NCBI GenBank assembly: GCA_030248225.1
Contig: JASANE010011810.1
Location: 30,267 to 94,266 of the forward strand
Direction of reading: 5' to 3'
DNA: 64,000 bases
Source of the DNA: Trileptium ribeirensis
Taxonomy: Eukaryota; Nematoda; Enoplea; Enoplida; Thoracostomopsidae
In this document: piece by piece, positions 46,129-57,886 of the stretch
Layout of the letters: the number at the start of each line of letters is the position of its first letter
Numbering within the stretch: the first letter of the stretch is position 1
The notes under the pieces: model-generated
The model's input: the letters and a program-made list of their open reading frames with translations, nothing else
Databases searched by the model: none
What the model was told of the DNA's origin: nothing
Made by a program: the position numbers and the translations under genes

Positions 46129-47593
46129 CCCGTCTTAAGAAACGGGCGTTTTCTGCCTAACCCCCGGCATCTCTGAGGGGGCGTCATGCACAGACGCCCC
46201 CACGTTTTCTGGCGGAGCCCATCATTTTGTGTGGGACGGTGAGTATCTGGGACCCCAAGTTTTGAACGAGCAGGTCGGTTTAACCCGTAGCAGCTTATAG
46301 ACTAACCCCGCTCAAGCATGTGGGGGTTCTGAACTACCACTCTTCAAAGAAACCTCGGTAGTCTGTGGTGCATTGCAACTTCCCACAGAAGTCGGTTTAA
46401 CCGGTAGCTGCTTATAGACTAACCCCGCTCAAGCATGTGGGGGTTCTGAACTACCACCCTTCAAAGAAACCTGGGTATTCTGTGGTGCATTGCAACTTCC
46501 CGCAGAAGTTGGTTTAACCGGTAGCTGCTCATAGACTAACCCCGCTCAAGCATGTGGGGGTTCTGAACTATCACCCTTAAAAGAAACCTGGGTAGTCTGT
46601 GGTGCATTGCAACTTCCCACAGAAGTCGGTTTAACCGGTAGCTGCTTATTATAGACTAAAACCCCTCGAGCATGTGGGGGTTCTGAACTACCCCTTCAAG
46701 AAAACCTGGGTAGTCTGTGATGCATGGCAAATTCCCACAGAAGTCGGTTTAACCGGTAGCTGCTTATAGACTAACCCCACTCAAGCATGTGGGGGTTCTG
46801 AACTATCACCCTTCAAAGAAACCTGGGTAGTCTGTGGTGCATTGCAACTTCCCACAGAAGTCGGTTTAACCGGTAGCTGCTTATAGACTAACCCCGCTCA
46901 AGCATGTGGGGTTCTGAACTACCACCCTTCAAACAAACGTGGCTAGTCTGTGGTGCATTGCAACTTCAGACAGAAGTCGGTTTAACCGGTAGCTGCTTAT
47001 AGACTAACCCCGCTCAAGCAAGAGGGGGTCTGAACTACCGCCCTTCAAAGAAACCTGGGTAGTCTGTGGTGCATTGCAACTTCCCACAGAAGTCGGTTTA
47101 ACCGGTAGCTGCTTATAGACTAACCCCCCTCGAGCATGTGGGGGTTCTGAACTACCCTCTTCAAAAAACCTGTGTAGTCTGTGGTGTATTGCAACTTTCC
47201 ACAGAAGTCGATTTAACCGGTAGCTGCTTATAGACTAGCCCCGCTCGAGCATGTGGGGGTTCTGAACTACCACCCTTCAAAGAAACCTGGGTAGTCTGTG
47301 CTGCATTGCGACTTCCCACAGAAGTCGGTTTAACCGGTAGCTGCTTATAGACTAACCCCCTAGAGCATGTGGGGGTTCTGAACTACCCCCTTCAAAAAAC
47401 CTGTGTAGTCTGTGGTGTATTGCAACTTCCCACAGAAGTCGGTTTAACCGGTAGCTGCTTATAGACTAACCCCCCTCGAGCATGTGGGGGTTCTGAACTA
47501 TCCCCCTTCAAAAAAACCTGGGTAGTCTGTGGTGCATGGCAACTTCCCACAGAAATGAGGGGGCGTAAGAAAACGCCCGTGTCGTCACACGGG
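46129..47593. mobile_element. Element made of a ~117-bp hairpin tandem array with inverted ends
   Basis: The left end CCCGTCTTAAGAAACGGGCG and the right end CGCCCGTGTCGTCACACGGG are inverted relatives, each folding on itself, and both continue inward as GGGCGTTTTCT. TTAA stands directly outside on the right (47,594-47,597) and TAAA on the left (46,125-46,128). Between the ends lie 11 head-to-tail monomers of 115-118 bp starting at CGGTTTAACC (46,273, 46,391, 46,509 and so on to 47,440). Each monomer contains consecutive inverted repeats: GGTT-T-AACC, AACCCC...GGGGTT, ACTACC...GGTAGT and CTGTGG...CCACAG. No protein is encoded. TTAA plus C-rich ends could mean piggyBac-type mobility (inference). 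Confidence 0.75.
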
Positions 47594-47615
47594 TTAACAT
47601 TTGGGTGCAGGGAAG

Positions 47616-50221
47616 TATAGTGCTTGGGGGTATTAAGGACACCGAAAATATTTGCTGTCGCCTAATAAGGACATTAACACTTGTAATCGTAAAATCACAG
47701 CTGAACAAAATTGAAAAAATTTTTTTACTTATTCCAAATCTGCGCCATGGCATAATGTCTTTAACGAAAAATACCGTCACAGCATCTTGTTGCTAAGCAG
47801 AAATAAGCTAAAATAAAAAATTGCCCTTATTAGCTGGACTTCGGCGAATAAGGACATTGTATCCGGGTAAATGTACCCGTCGTTCGGGTAATATATAAGG
47901 ACAATGTAAATAACAAGATTTTACATCAATTAACTACCGCAAATAAGTTCGTCAAGCGTACACAGTAACTCAAGGATTAGCAGAATCATTGTAATGTCTC
48001 AGAAGGCAACTAGAGGCTTGTTGCTGTTAATTGTGCCGACAGAACGGAAACAGTTATAGATGCTTTTATAACCGTATACATATCCCGCTTGAAATATGTA
48101 GTTTTAGATAACACAAATATGTAAAGATCCCTCAGCTGTCATAATATATGTATGCAATATCACTTTTTTCTCATTTGCGCAACACAAATCTTGCAAAAAA
48201 TATCGCAGCGTCTGTTTTCCTTGATAATTCTCATACTGATATTCTGAAGATATTCTCGTGCTGCCAGCGATGGCATTCGCTAAATTGCGACCATTTAGCT
48301 CCTGTGTTACGCTTTTTGTCTTGGTTTCACGACATGTGCATCCAGGACACATCCATGCGCCATCAGGAATGTATATATTTTTCGAACCAGAACAGAGCCA
48401 AATGTTACTGATCTCGTCTGTATCTTCGAGTTTTCCGTTTTATTTGATCAGAATATTAGTCGCGGTTTGATCTGGCTAGCAAATAATTAAAAGCAATGGC
48501 GTTAAACCCGACAGTCTCAACGTATCGTCTAGTATTGTTTAAGCAATCCGTACAAACTTTTGTGACAATATTCACATGTCCTGGCGCTGTTATAAATATT
48601 GTTCCCTTCTTACTCTGATGTAATCACAATCTGCTTTTTCTAGATCTATATAGCCATTAAACTTTTCTGTTTTCCGACGTCTGCCATTCGTTTTCGACTA
48701 CGCATATCACAGACAATAATTCTTCCAGTTTACATATTGCATTTTCGTACAAAATATAGCGAGAAGTTATTACCGTTGGGTTTACCCTATGTAATACCAA
48801 ACAAAAAATTCGGCAGAACGTGGTTATGACCCCTCTAGATCCTAAACTCAAACATGGAAACATACAAACGTTGTTCAAGTTATAACCAGGAATAACCGTG
48901 ATCTATGAATCATTAACCTATTGCGATAGATTCTACTCTGAGCAAGGCACAATTGAAAAAGTGCTAAATTTGCAACCATAAGCTGCTAAGTTTTGTGCTG
49001 AAGATAGATTATCAGTTGCTAGGTTCCCACGCTAACCCAAAGTTTTATTACAGCAACAGCAACGCTCAGGAAAGCACGGTTGGATTAAACAATTTTTTAC
49101 CATTGATTGCAGTTAACCATCGGCACATAGTGGTAGGAGCATTGCTCTGTATGTGTCCCTTTCGAAGAGGCGGGATAAAATAAAACACTTTTAACATAAC
49201 TTTCACAGTGCAGTGGGCTTGTGTTATTGCAACCGCAGGATTGAAATCTATCCGATAACGTCTTTAACAGCTGAAACGAAGGAAAAATCCAATATTTTGT
49301 CAAAATCGCGTAGGTATTTCTGTTTTGATTGCTTAAGTATGATGCATGGTGTTTTAAATTTTAACCGTGGTGTACCTGTAAAGTGCATACTGTACAGGCG
49401 ACATTTTCCTTTCGAAATAAGGGGTACATATTTTTCGGATCAAAACGCCCAAATCTTACTGCTACCGTCTGTAACTTTGCATAGAATAGAACGATTTGTT
49501 TAAAGTTCAGCTATGAATAATTGATGTCTATAAATTGAGTTTATTACCGTTTGAACTAGGTGTTAATCACGGTTTGATCTGAATCATACACGCTCGTAAA
49601 GGGGGATAGTGGGACTATCCCATGTGGGTCAGACCACTATCCACACAGGAAGGGGACCTGGCAATTTTTCCCATGGGGATAGAGACTTGCCCCTAATGTA
49701 CAGACCGCCTCCCTCCTCCTGGAAGGTAGTCTTATCCTTCCAGGCTCCGCGCATCCTGCGCCGAAGGCCCGCGGAAAATGGCGGCAAACAAAAACTGATC
49801 ACCTGAAAACCCGACCAGCTGCTCCTTAATACCGCGATGTTGTCATTATTCCACGATTCGAAATGCAACAAGCTTTGTTCGATAAACATATTTTTTTGTT
49901 AATTTAACACACACAGAGATTGGCTACAATGTTTTCAGTTAGTTGTAAAAAATTACGCTAAAAAATCAATCCATTACAAAGTTATTCGAAAAACAGCTAA
50001 GCACCTCAAAGATCGTATTGAAAACAAATTACATAAAAACTAAACAACATTCGCTTGATGTTGTTTATTGAATGAAGAGTACATATATAGACCGAGATGA
50101 CGCAATATTCGTGTGGAGGCACAGCTATTCGTCAATCCAAGTCACGTGTTCGTGTATAGCGCCAATCAGGAGATATGTGGGCTCAAATTAAAAGTTGTCC
50201 TTAATACCCCCAAGCACTATA
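47616..50221 (-). mobile_element. DNA transposon copy R (TATAGTGCTTGGG family)
   Basis: Both ends are present: TATAGTGCTTGGGGGTATTA at 47,616 and its reverse complement ending at 50,221, giving about 2.6 kb flanked by TA. AATAAGGACA motifs lie close to both ends (47,632-47,680 and 47,825-47,905; 50,200-50,215). The interior is the reverse complement of copy L, including the GC-rich block GCGCATCCTGCGCCGAAGG (49,750) and the degraded PHD-like segment (48,352-48,104). Several open frames are shared with copy L on both strands, but none resembles a transposase core. It is non-autonomous or dead. Confidence 0.8.
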
Positions 50222-51408
50222 TCACATTCTTCCCTGTAGCAACCTTGATTTTACTAACTGTGTGATCTGAGGTTAAACTGACTACTAATGTTTATTTAAA
50301 CGCAGCGATTAAAATACATGTGTGTAACTACATTGTCATTGCGATTAGAAGTAAAAAATAGCTTCTAATGTATTTCCCCATATCTAAATTAGAAAAGAAA
50401 CTTTGCTCCAAAATGATGGTTGCTGAATTGATGGACAAATAAATTTTCAATTTCACATTTTAAGCTAAACGTAATTGGACTTATCTTTATAAGGGTTTTA
50501 CTGTAAATAATTAATGAAACTTGTAAAAACCGTAAAAAAATAATTCTTGATACAGCAATCATTGTAAATTATACGAGCTCCAGAAACAGTAAAATACAAT
50601 TATAATCAATATTTTATTTTGAAATATTGCTCCAATAGTTGTTCACTATTGCAATCCGTTTTCGTAGTAAAAGACATTATAACGATGTCAGCCATTTCTT
50701 AACGCTACACGCAGTCACTGGAACACTGACACAAGTATATTAGGGTCTTTTCGTTTTTGAACCGCTTCATCGAATTGAATCGATTGATACCAAAATCAGC
50801 TCTGTATCCTCAAGATTGATCAAATTCTAAAAGAAAAGACCCGAATAAACTATTAAGTTCCACGCTAATTAATATAAAATCTTACCATAATTACATAACG
50901 TTTGATCCAATAATTTGAACAGTCACTTTCATCTACATACATTATGCAATATCACATTATAAAACCTAGTCTTTACGTAAAAAAGCTGTCACTGAAAATA
51001 TGAAGCACGAATGTGGTCAAACAGTGCCCAAGTACGAATCTGTATTCGGCAGCGATACAACTTCACATCAGTATTTCATCGAATATGCATCTAATCGTTT
51101 CCACTGCGATGCCGTGGTACACATTTATACTGTTCGGCTTGAGTAAGCATGTCACGAAACACTGCACATTGTATATTATAAAAATTTTAACTTAACACAA
51201 TAGTGAATCTGCTTTTCACAGCGCTACAATTTCCTATCCGTATTCCATCGAACATAGATCTCATCCTTTCCACCGCGATCCCGTTCTACACATTTATGCT
51301 GTTCCGTTTCGCCAGACACGGTGCATATTGTATATTACACAAACTTTAACACCATGAAATTTGTGAGCAAAGACCACTAACGGGAAAGACGCTTGTAGGA
51401 TGCATGCT
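50222..51408. other. Region downstream of the ZDHHC16-like gene
   Basis: AT-rich. CGAATATGCATCTAATCGTTTCC (51,080) and CGAACATAGATCTCATCCTTTCC (51,249), together with the following CACTGCGATGCCGTGG / CACCGCGATCCCGTTC words, form a diverged direct repeat about 170 bp long (roughly 51,010-51,190 and 51,195-51,360). This is probably 3' untranslated or flanking sequence of the gene that ends at 51,409. Confidence 0.45.
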
Positions 51409-51645
51409 TCAGACAGTTTCCTGCAGCAAATTTCGAAACAAAGGAAGCATATCGCTCCCACAGCGACAATCGTTCACATCGCCTTTAAGCTGATAAGTAG
51501 CACTGCTCCATGACATTCCGTTTCCTGCAGGATTATGTGCAGACGGCAATAAAACATGCCAGAAAAAACTTCGACCTTTCTCGTTTATGCCAAGGAATAT
51601 TTGCCAATTCCGACGGATTCCAAAATCGTACGGATTCCGATAGGT
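51409..51645 (-). CDS. ZDHHC16: Palmitoyltransferase ZDHHC16-like, last exon
   Basis: A 237-bp exon on the minus strand with acceptor TTTTATTTCAG, phase 0, stop TGA at 51,411-51,409. It reads T-Y-R-N-P-Y-D-F-G-I-R-R-N-W-Q-I-F-L-G-I, then V-L-L-P-S-A-H-N-P-A-G-N-G-M-S-W. The vertebrate ZDHHC16 C-terminus has the same order (F-R-N-P-Y-x-x-G ... N-W-x-x-F-L-G, V-L-L-P-S-x-H-x-P-x-G-N-G-M-S-W), which fixes the orthology beyond a generic DHHC enzyme. The tail after G-M-S-W (about 32 residues with a C-R-C-G motif) is unlike the vertebrate one. The enzyme adds palmitate to cysteines of membrane proteins in the ER/Golgi. Confidence 0.9.
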   Translation of the reverse strand, partial: TYRNPYDFGIRRNWQIFLGINEKGRSFFWHVLLPSAHNPAGNGMSWSSATYQLKGDVNDCRCGSDMLPLFRNLLQETV

Positions 51646-53084
51646 CTGAAATAAAAAAACTGGGAAAACGAATACAGTATTAAGATGTATGTATGTAAAC
51701 TGACTATTGGAACAAAACCTGGCAAATTACCCCGGTACTCAAGAAATAAGCACATTCTTGGCAAACCCAATTAATGGCGCGTAGCAATTAAGATTAGGAT
51801 AACAGAATACTATGGCACAAGTTCTATTTAGTTTTCCAACGTCGAAACCCTTGAATTTTTACGCAACGGACTGCATTCATAGGTGTTAAGAACAAAGTAT
51901 ATTCCGCTGTTAAGGTAAATCTACCCTGTTGAATTTTGTGGACTTCTACGGTGGCCACGTTCAGTATGGGTTAGATTGCACAGTCACTGACATTATTACC
52001 TGCACAAAAACGCATGCAGGCAAACTATCTTGCGTGGAGGTACATTGCCGTGGGTACACTGGCGGTCATGTGTGTTTACATATGCGTGTAAAGTTAATTG
52101 CGTGCGCTACCGTTTGCATAAGTGCGTGTGCGTTTCGACGAATTTGCGTCTGGGTACGTTTCCGTGAGTGCATGTGCGGTTGCGTGCGTTATTACATAAG
52201 TACGTGAGCGTTTAAGTGCATCTTTTGTGGATATGGGTTTGAGTATGTGCGTCTGTGAGGTTACAGTCACGGCCAGAAAAAAAGTGGAAAATATTCGATC
52301 AATTTCAGTTAAACAAATTTCGACCGATTTTGATCGTTTTCTATTTTGGCAAAGTTAGATAAATTTATTTCACAATAAATTATTGTAAAATTTCCATTTT
52401 CGATCGATTGCGATCTCGATCGTTTTCGATTGGACTGATTTTTGGCCTGGACAGTAATTCTGTCCGTAACTGTATATTTATGTTCAGCATTTGAGTAATG
52501 GCTTCTCCACTGATCAGCTCAAACTCATTAGCTTTGTCTCAATCCACTTACAAAACCCATTTTGTCAGAAGATGAAATCTACTTTGCTTCACGTAATCCT
52601 TAAAAACTATGAACTATAACTAATTTTTTCGATGACCGCGCGTAATATATTATGTTGCGTATCTGGGTATCGTCGGCTGTAATATCACGTGTCTGCTAAA
52701 GATTTATGGCTGGAATCTTGAAAAATCTTGTGCAGTTCCTTTGACAAAATTTTGGCGGCGAAATGGTATACGGAAAACTTACACGACACTGCTGTTGTCC
52801 CTTACTGTATTTTAGCATAAAACGTTTTAATGCAACATAATACTTACAGTATATGCAAAAATGAACTATGGGACTTTAACCCCTAAAACCAAGGGTGATA
52901 CTAAAACCTTTGGCGGTCTGTCAGCAACCAAGCAACTTAGCGCTCAAAACTTGTGCAAAACTATGTATATTCGTGATTAGTACGTATATCACATTTGAAA
53001 TGGTTTTTGTCTTTTTGTAGAAAACTTATTTTGATCCATAGCATTTTTTGTTTATTACCATCGAAGTGTTGCTCCACTACTAAC
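51646..53084. other. ZDHHC16-like intron
   Basis: A 1.4-kb intron. It contains a degenerate GTGCGT-rich low-complexity run at 52,080-52,230, which produces a spurious Cys-rich 92-codon frame (51,929-52,207), and a CGATCG-rich patch at 52,310-52,435. Confidence 0.6.
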
Positions 53085-53366
53085 CTTTCCATCTTTTCCA
53101 AACTTCCGCCGTGTTGCTGCATTAATATGTTGTTCGATACTCGTTTCGCCACGGGAGATCAGCCATGTATGCCATAATAGTAGGCCAGCGAGACCAACAA
53201 CCATTGCCGCACTCGCGAAGAACATAAACAAAATGCAGTTGTGGACGCCAACACCAATCACTGTATCGATTTCGACTGTTGCATCGTTGAACACGATATG
53301 AAAGAGTATTAAACTAGATGCTTCGGTAGGACCGTTGGATGTGCAACTAAATTTTGCTTTATATAA
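53085..53366 (-). CDS. ZDHHC16: Palmitoyltransferase ZDHHC16-like, penultimate exon
   Basis: A 282-bp exon (94 codons) with acceptor GCTTTCTTACTAG and donor AAG|GTTAGT, phase 0 at the 3' end. It encodes a loop (S-N-G-P-T-E-A-S-S-L-I-L-F-H-I-V-F-N-D), a hydrophobic membrane segment (I-L-F-M-F-F-A-S-A-A-M-V-V-G-L-A-G-L-L-L) and W-H-T-W-L-I-S-R-G-E-T-S-I-E-Q-H-I-N. The W-H-x-x-L-I-S-R-G-E-T-S-I-E-x-H-I-N block is diagnostic for ZDHHC16 and holds the family's TTxE-like motif (T-S-I-E) on the cytosolic side after the last transmembrane helix. A shorter version starting at 53,346 is possible but would break the phase with the upstream exon. Confidence 0.88.
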
Positions 53367-56300
53367 CTAGTAAGAAAGCAGTGCAGCGAACAAAAGTTCT
53401 CCGAAAAATTTAACATTCACAGGGATGAAATAGAGTAGCATGGAGATTTAAACAAGCACGCACTATATAATTTTCGCAAAATCGCAGCAACCAACCTATT
53501 TTGACAGCTGACAGCAGAACTCCGAATATAAATAAGGTGTATTTCGCTATTGTTATCTTCTGCTGAAAGGATACACGGATGATAAATGGTATTATTACAA
53601 CGCTGAAATGGGTAAAAAATAAGAAAAACAGTCGAATTAGACAATTATCACGCGGATACAGATGGCAAATGCTATTTGTTTTTCCAAGTAGACAGAATTA
53701 TCAGGTTAAAAGTATGAATCAATATTTCTCAGTTGACCGTGATACAGGAATTATAAACCTAAAGCTATGTGTAACCCGTATCTTCATATGTAAAAATAAA
53801 GTTCAGATCTATTCATCTGCTACGCAACTATATAATGACCGGAGAGAAATTTTAAATTTTGGTGAAACTTATTTACTAAAACCTGTAACGCTTTTTAGTA
53901 AGTAATGTGCAGTTGGCTTCAACTGTATATGTACGCCATATAAAATTTTATACATCATCTTAATATTTGAGTATAGTAGGTGCACGTATTACCATACTAC
54001 AACCTAAAAACCCAAAGGTAGCCCAAAATTTTAAGGTAGCATTTTAGCCCAAAATATCAGTTCTGACTCCGTAACTATCTCTTTACAACATGGCATAAGC
54101 GATATGCAATATACTTCCACGTAGCGTCTTATCCTCTGCGAAAATGTCTGCTAAATCTATCCACTCATTGTCAAGTTGCATATGATCATATTAAATTTGA
54201 TTAAAAAAGGCATGAAAACAAAGTTATTCAACACTAGCTCCCGAATACGTGGAATTACAGACAAATACGAATGCATGAATATACTAACCCTCAAAATCAT
54301 CAAATAATAAAAAAAATAAATAGCAAAATCCGTTTATTCGCTTCGGAATTACAGTTGCTGTAATAATGTGTAGTTCTTTTGTATGCAAGCAAAAACTAGC
54401 TATATAATTCATTTAGATAAAAGTTTTGTATTTTAAAAAATTTGGCAACAAAATTTATACATTTTACTAAATATATTTCCAGAGAAGCAGGGGTAATGGC
54501 GATATACCCATGGCTCGATGGCCACTGACACCGTAGACTTTTGAAACCTGCTATGTATATCTGCTTCCGTTGAAGTGTTTACATTGAATTCTCTTTTTAA
54601 TTAATGTTTGTCTATGAGACCCAATGGTCAAAAATAATAATTATTTAACTAAAACACTTCCACACTGTCTACTTTTCAGCAATGAAAGAAGCTGGAGAAT
54701 TTTTCGTTACTACTTAAAAGCTACATTGAAAAAATATTATTTGCCACACAAATGCCACCAGCAACACTGAACGCAAACAAAAAGGCACACAGCATTGACA
54801 AATGCTCATCTGCGGGGTGCGGTGTAATGTCACATAAAACCGTGGTTTAGTTGGAAAAATAGGACACTAAATCAGTGTTTACGATAATCATAGTATAAAA
54901 GAATTCGCAATCATTATTGAATTAATACTTTCAGTCAGTTTATATAAAACCAACAAAAAAATTGATATCTCTGTAGTGGAAGCTATTCATCGGTTACGGC
55001 TAGTGTGTGTAGTCAAAAATTCCAAGGTTTTTCTGTGAAAGCTAAAAAGATAATAGCGAGATGCAGCTAGTGTAGTCAAAAATTACAAGTTTTTTTCTGT
55101 GGAAACTACAAAAGCTAATAGCCGCATACAGCTAGTGCAGTCGAAAATTACAGGGTTTTTCTGCTGAAGCTAAACAAAGCTAAGCAGCTACATAGTTAAG
55201 TACCAATTTAAGAGCTCAATCTACGTTGAGACTTATGCGCACGTTGAGACCATAATAACCACACAAACTGAAAGGTCTATCTAAACGCACATTAGCAGGA
55301 ATTTTTAACGTTACTCAACATATGAATACAAAAAGTTTACAGCGTAAAACGTACAAAAGACATATAATGACCCTATCTTAAAAGGGCACCGCCTGACGCT
55401 AAGGCGAAACTCTAAACACAGGAGTGCGAAGAAAAGCAAACCTCAAAATATCCGCTGAAACAATTTATTATTACATCACTAACAGTTTATTTTATGGTTG
55501 TACACAATTGTCTAAAAATTCGTGCCACAAAAAGGCAATAAAGTAGTGATTACGGTAATCCTTAAAAAACTGTGAATTATAGAGAAACACCAACTACTGT
55601 CGAAATAAACATTTGTGTTACCGTTGTCGTCTCTTTAGTTATTGTTGAACGACGCTCCGAGCAAGCGAATTCAGCGTAAAATAGGAAATCTAGCATTGCA
55701 GTGCACCACGGAGCAGTAGGTTCCTAAAATTAAAACAAAAAATTATTAACTACCATTATTATTTTATAGATAACCACACTCCAATTTATCCAAACTGTGC
55801 TCAGACTATGACGACGGACACTGTTTTACAACAACTTTATACTGTAAGCTTAGATTAAACTGCCAGTAATTTAGCTTAAACGGAAGCGCGAAAACATAAC
55901 TTGTAGCGTCGTGTAAAACGATGAAATAATATCTCCGCAAATTAAGACATGTTTTTATGTTGATCGCGTGCAAAAAAAAACAAAATTATAGGAGTAACCA
56001 AGAAGATATAGCAATGATTCTGCCTTTCATGTTTGTCTGCTGCAGACTACTAATATATAAAACATTTTTCGATCTAATGAAATAAACGTTTCCATTTTTT
56101 GTAGTAATTATTATTCTGAGCAAGAAGTAATACTAATTTTATTTGCAAACTAAGTATATATAAAAATAGAAGTGAATTCTGAATACTGACTGCATTCGGT
56201 TCGTGAAGCAGCAGTTAGACTCGACTACAGCTAGGCCATTAATTATGATAAACTCCATGCTATCAGCCAGCAATGGCTTGGCTGAGCCCCATTAAATATA

Positions 56301-56640
56301 CATTTCCCAGTGCTTGTTAACACTTATTTATCATACTTTCTCGGATGACCAATGCCGAGTGACGTTTCAAGATTATTTTCCTACACAAAATACTTATTTC
56401 ACATACAATAATTTATAAATAACTTTGGAATCTGATGATCCTTGGACACCTGAATATTGACTCGATTCGATTTTACCGGGACGAAATCATTTTGTCCATA
56501 TTTACTGCTCACTTACCCAGTTATAGACAAAAATAAAAGCAAATCGTTAGCCAGTCGTTCGCATATTTTTCTCGAATAGTGCTCCAAAAGCAATAGCGCA
56601 ACTGTTCAAGAATTTTTGGCGAGTTGCTTTTAGTTTCTCT
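53367..56640. other. ZDHHC16-like intron
   Basis: A 3.5-kb intron, AT-rich. A tandem repeat lies at 54,995-55,200. No other coding exon is needed, because exons 56,992-56,859 and 53,366-53,085 can join in phase 0. The open frame at 53,579-53,905 is on the other strand and unrecognised. Confidence 0.55.
54995..55200. repeat. Tandem repeat, about 65 bp x 3
   Basis: Three units carry CAGCTAGTGTAGTCAAAAATTAC, then GGTTTTTCTGTGGAAACTA and AAAGCTAATAGC. Noncoding, intronic. Confidence 0.8.
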
Positions 56641-56644
56641 ACAG

Positions 56645-56795
56645 TATGTTTAAATAACTAGATATTCCCAGATGGTCAAAGTAATCAGTTTATCTTCAGT
56701 ATCTGTCCGAAAGTACGTATTCCGAGTCGGTCAAGGTATTTAGTTTATTTTCAGTATTATTCCACATTCCGAGTTGGTCAAGGTAATATTATTGG
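56645..56795. repeat. Short tandem repeat at the distal end of the left inverted arm
   Basis: About three units of roughly 50 bp: ATTCCCAGATGGTCAAAGTA, then ATTCCGAGTCGGTCAAGGTA, then ATTCCGAGTTGGTCAAGGTA, separated by TTTATTTTCAGTATT-like text. One unit recurs in reverse complement at the very end of the window (63,961-64,000), so the inverted duplication reaches at least to here. Confidence 0.75.
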
Positions 56796-56858
56796 TCAGT
56801 GTATAACAGATAATGCCACGACAACTAACTATATTATTTGAAACATTTGAATACGCAC

Positions 56859-56992
56859 ACTTGTATTCCAGTAATGCTCTGCGAACGCCCACGACGAACC
56901 CCAAGCGATAAACGCACAGCCGAGCCACATGTACGCCATGCACAGGTAGAAATAGCGATGGTTAAAATGGCCGATGCATTGATTGAGCCACG
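56859..56992 (-). CDS. ZDHHC16: Palmitoyltransferase ZDHHC16-like exon following the DHHC motif
   Basis: The acceptor CCTACCATTTCAG precedes CG-TGG, finishing a split Pro codon. The exon reads W-L-N-Q-C-I-G-H-F-N-H-R-Y-F-Y-L-C-M-A-Y, the invariant P-W-x-N-N-C-V-G-x-x-N-x-R-Y-F that follows D-H-H-C in this enzyme family. A membrane helix follows (M-W-L-G-C-A-F-I-A-W-G-S-S-W-A). The donor is probably AGT|GTGCGT, which keeps phase 0 into exon 53,366-53,085. Usual N-N-C-V is N-Q-C-I here. The D-H-H-C exon itself must lie upstream (to the right) and is not seen, so the catalytic Cys cannot be checked. The exon lies within the inverted duplication. Confidence 0.85.
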
Positions 56993-57441
56993 CTGAAATG
57001 GTAGGAAACAATGTTGGTTATGAAGTCCCACTTACAGAACTCGCAACAATTGAGCACTGCTCGCTCGCAACTTGATCGACGAATAGTGCAATTTTACTTC
57101 GAAGTTTTATAATTTAAATCGTTGTTCGCTCGGTCATAAACCACAGTCAATATGGTGCGAGTACTGTACCGTGTCGTTTTTTTATATATTCAATGCTGGG
57201 AAATACCGAATAACCTAAAAACAACCCAACTATGCACAAACTATATTTACTAGCATCGCGAAAGAAGACAGAAAAGTTATAAAATTCTTAAAAACTCATC
57301 GAAATAACTTAAATTCACATGTTCTTCATTTTGTAACAGTAAGGAAACCATTTCCGGCACTGCTTCTGTGTTCAATTTTTGTGGGCGTGTGATCACTCAA
57401 TATCGTTTTACTGGCGCCAAAATTTTAACCCTGTTAATAAA

Positions 57442-57886
57442 TATGGTCGAAGTAAGCATAAAAATCCCAACTATTGAAACATCTATCGAACTTTATTGTG
57501 ACAGTTTTTAAAAAAGGGAACCAACAACTCAACATTAATCAGAGTACTAAAATTTTTGTCCTCATCTGCTTCACCAAACTCATTCTGTTTGAAACAACAC
57601 CAAAATAAAACGCTAACATAATCTAAATGGTAAAATGCAACACCGTACAAAGATGTAACCACTACGAGCACCGTGGTGGCCATACCTCCCCTCCCAAGCT
57701 TCGATTGGTGTCTCCCAGTTTATAACCGCAAAACGCATTATTCATCTAGTAACCAATGAATCGACCGCCGCACTGCGGAAAGTGCCCTCACCTAAAGTTT
57801 TCTGCCGAAGTTCCTTATAAATAATTTGTACCACGCTGCGAAGCTTTATAAACTTAAACAAAACCAAATATATGTAATATCGACGT
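57442..57886. repeat. Near-identical core of the inverted arms, left
   Basis: About 445 bp matching 62,867-63,311 in reverse complement with one substitution (57,502). The sequence on either side is 5-8% different with small indels. The step in identity is abrupt at both edges (GTGATGCTG against GTGACACTG; GACCATATTTA against GACCAATTGTA). Confidence 0.85.
57483..57683 (-). CDS. Hypothetical 66-residue hydrophobic protein, left copy
   Basis: ATG in the context GGTATGG at 57,683. The N-terminal half is hydrophobic (T-T-V-L-V-V-V-T-S-L-Y-G-V-A-F-Y, then V-S-V-L-F-W-C-C-F), one or two membrane passes or a signal anchor. An acidic stretch follows (E-F-G-E-A-D-E-D-K-N) and N-K-V-R ends the frame. 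AATAAA overlaps the last codons (57,493-57,498 in plus coordinates), and TATAAAT plus CCAAT words lie upstream (57,735-57,820). The right-arm copy differs by one nucleotide (C to Y). Either a tiny duplicated gene, an upstream exon of the ZDHHC16-like gene (its first membrane helix), or chance. No homologue recognised. Confidence 0.35.
   Translation of the reverse strand: MATTVLVVVTSLYGVAFYHLDYVSVLFWCCFKQNEFGEADEDKNFSTLINVELLVPFFKNCHNKVR

Noticed and set aside
46273..47560. CRISPR-like array
   Set aside because: Units are direct head-to-tail repeats without unique spacers, in eukaryotic DNA; it is a tandem array inside an element.
51929..52207. 92-codon Cys-rich frame
   Set aside because: Low-complexity GTGCGT run within a ZDHHC16-like intron.
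56834..57031. 65-codon frame overlapping the ZDHHC16-like exon
   Set aside because: Out-of-frame reading of the same exon; the frame with W-L-N-Q-C-I-G-H-F-N-H-R-Y-F is the real one.
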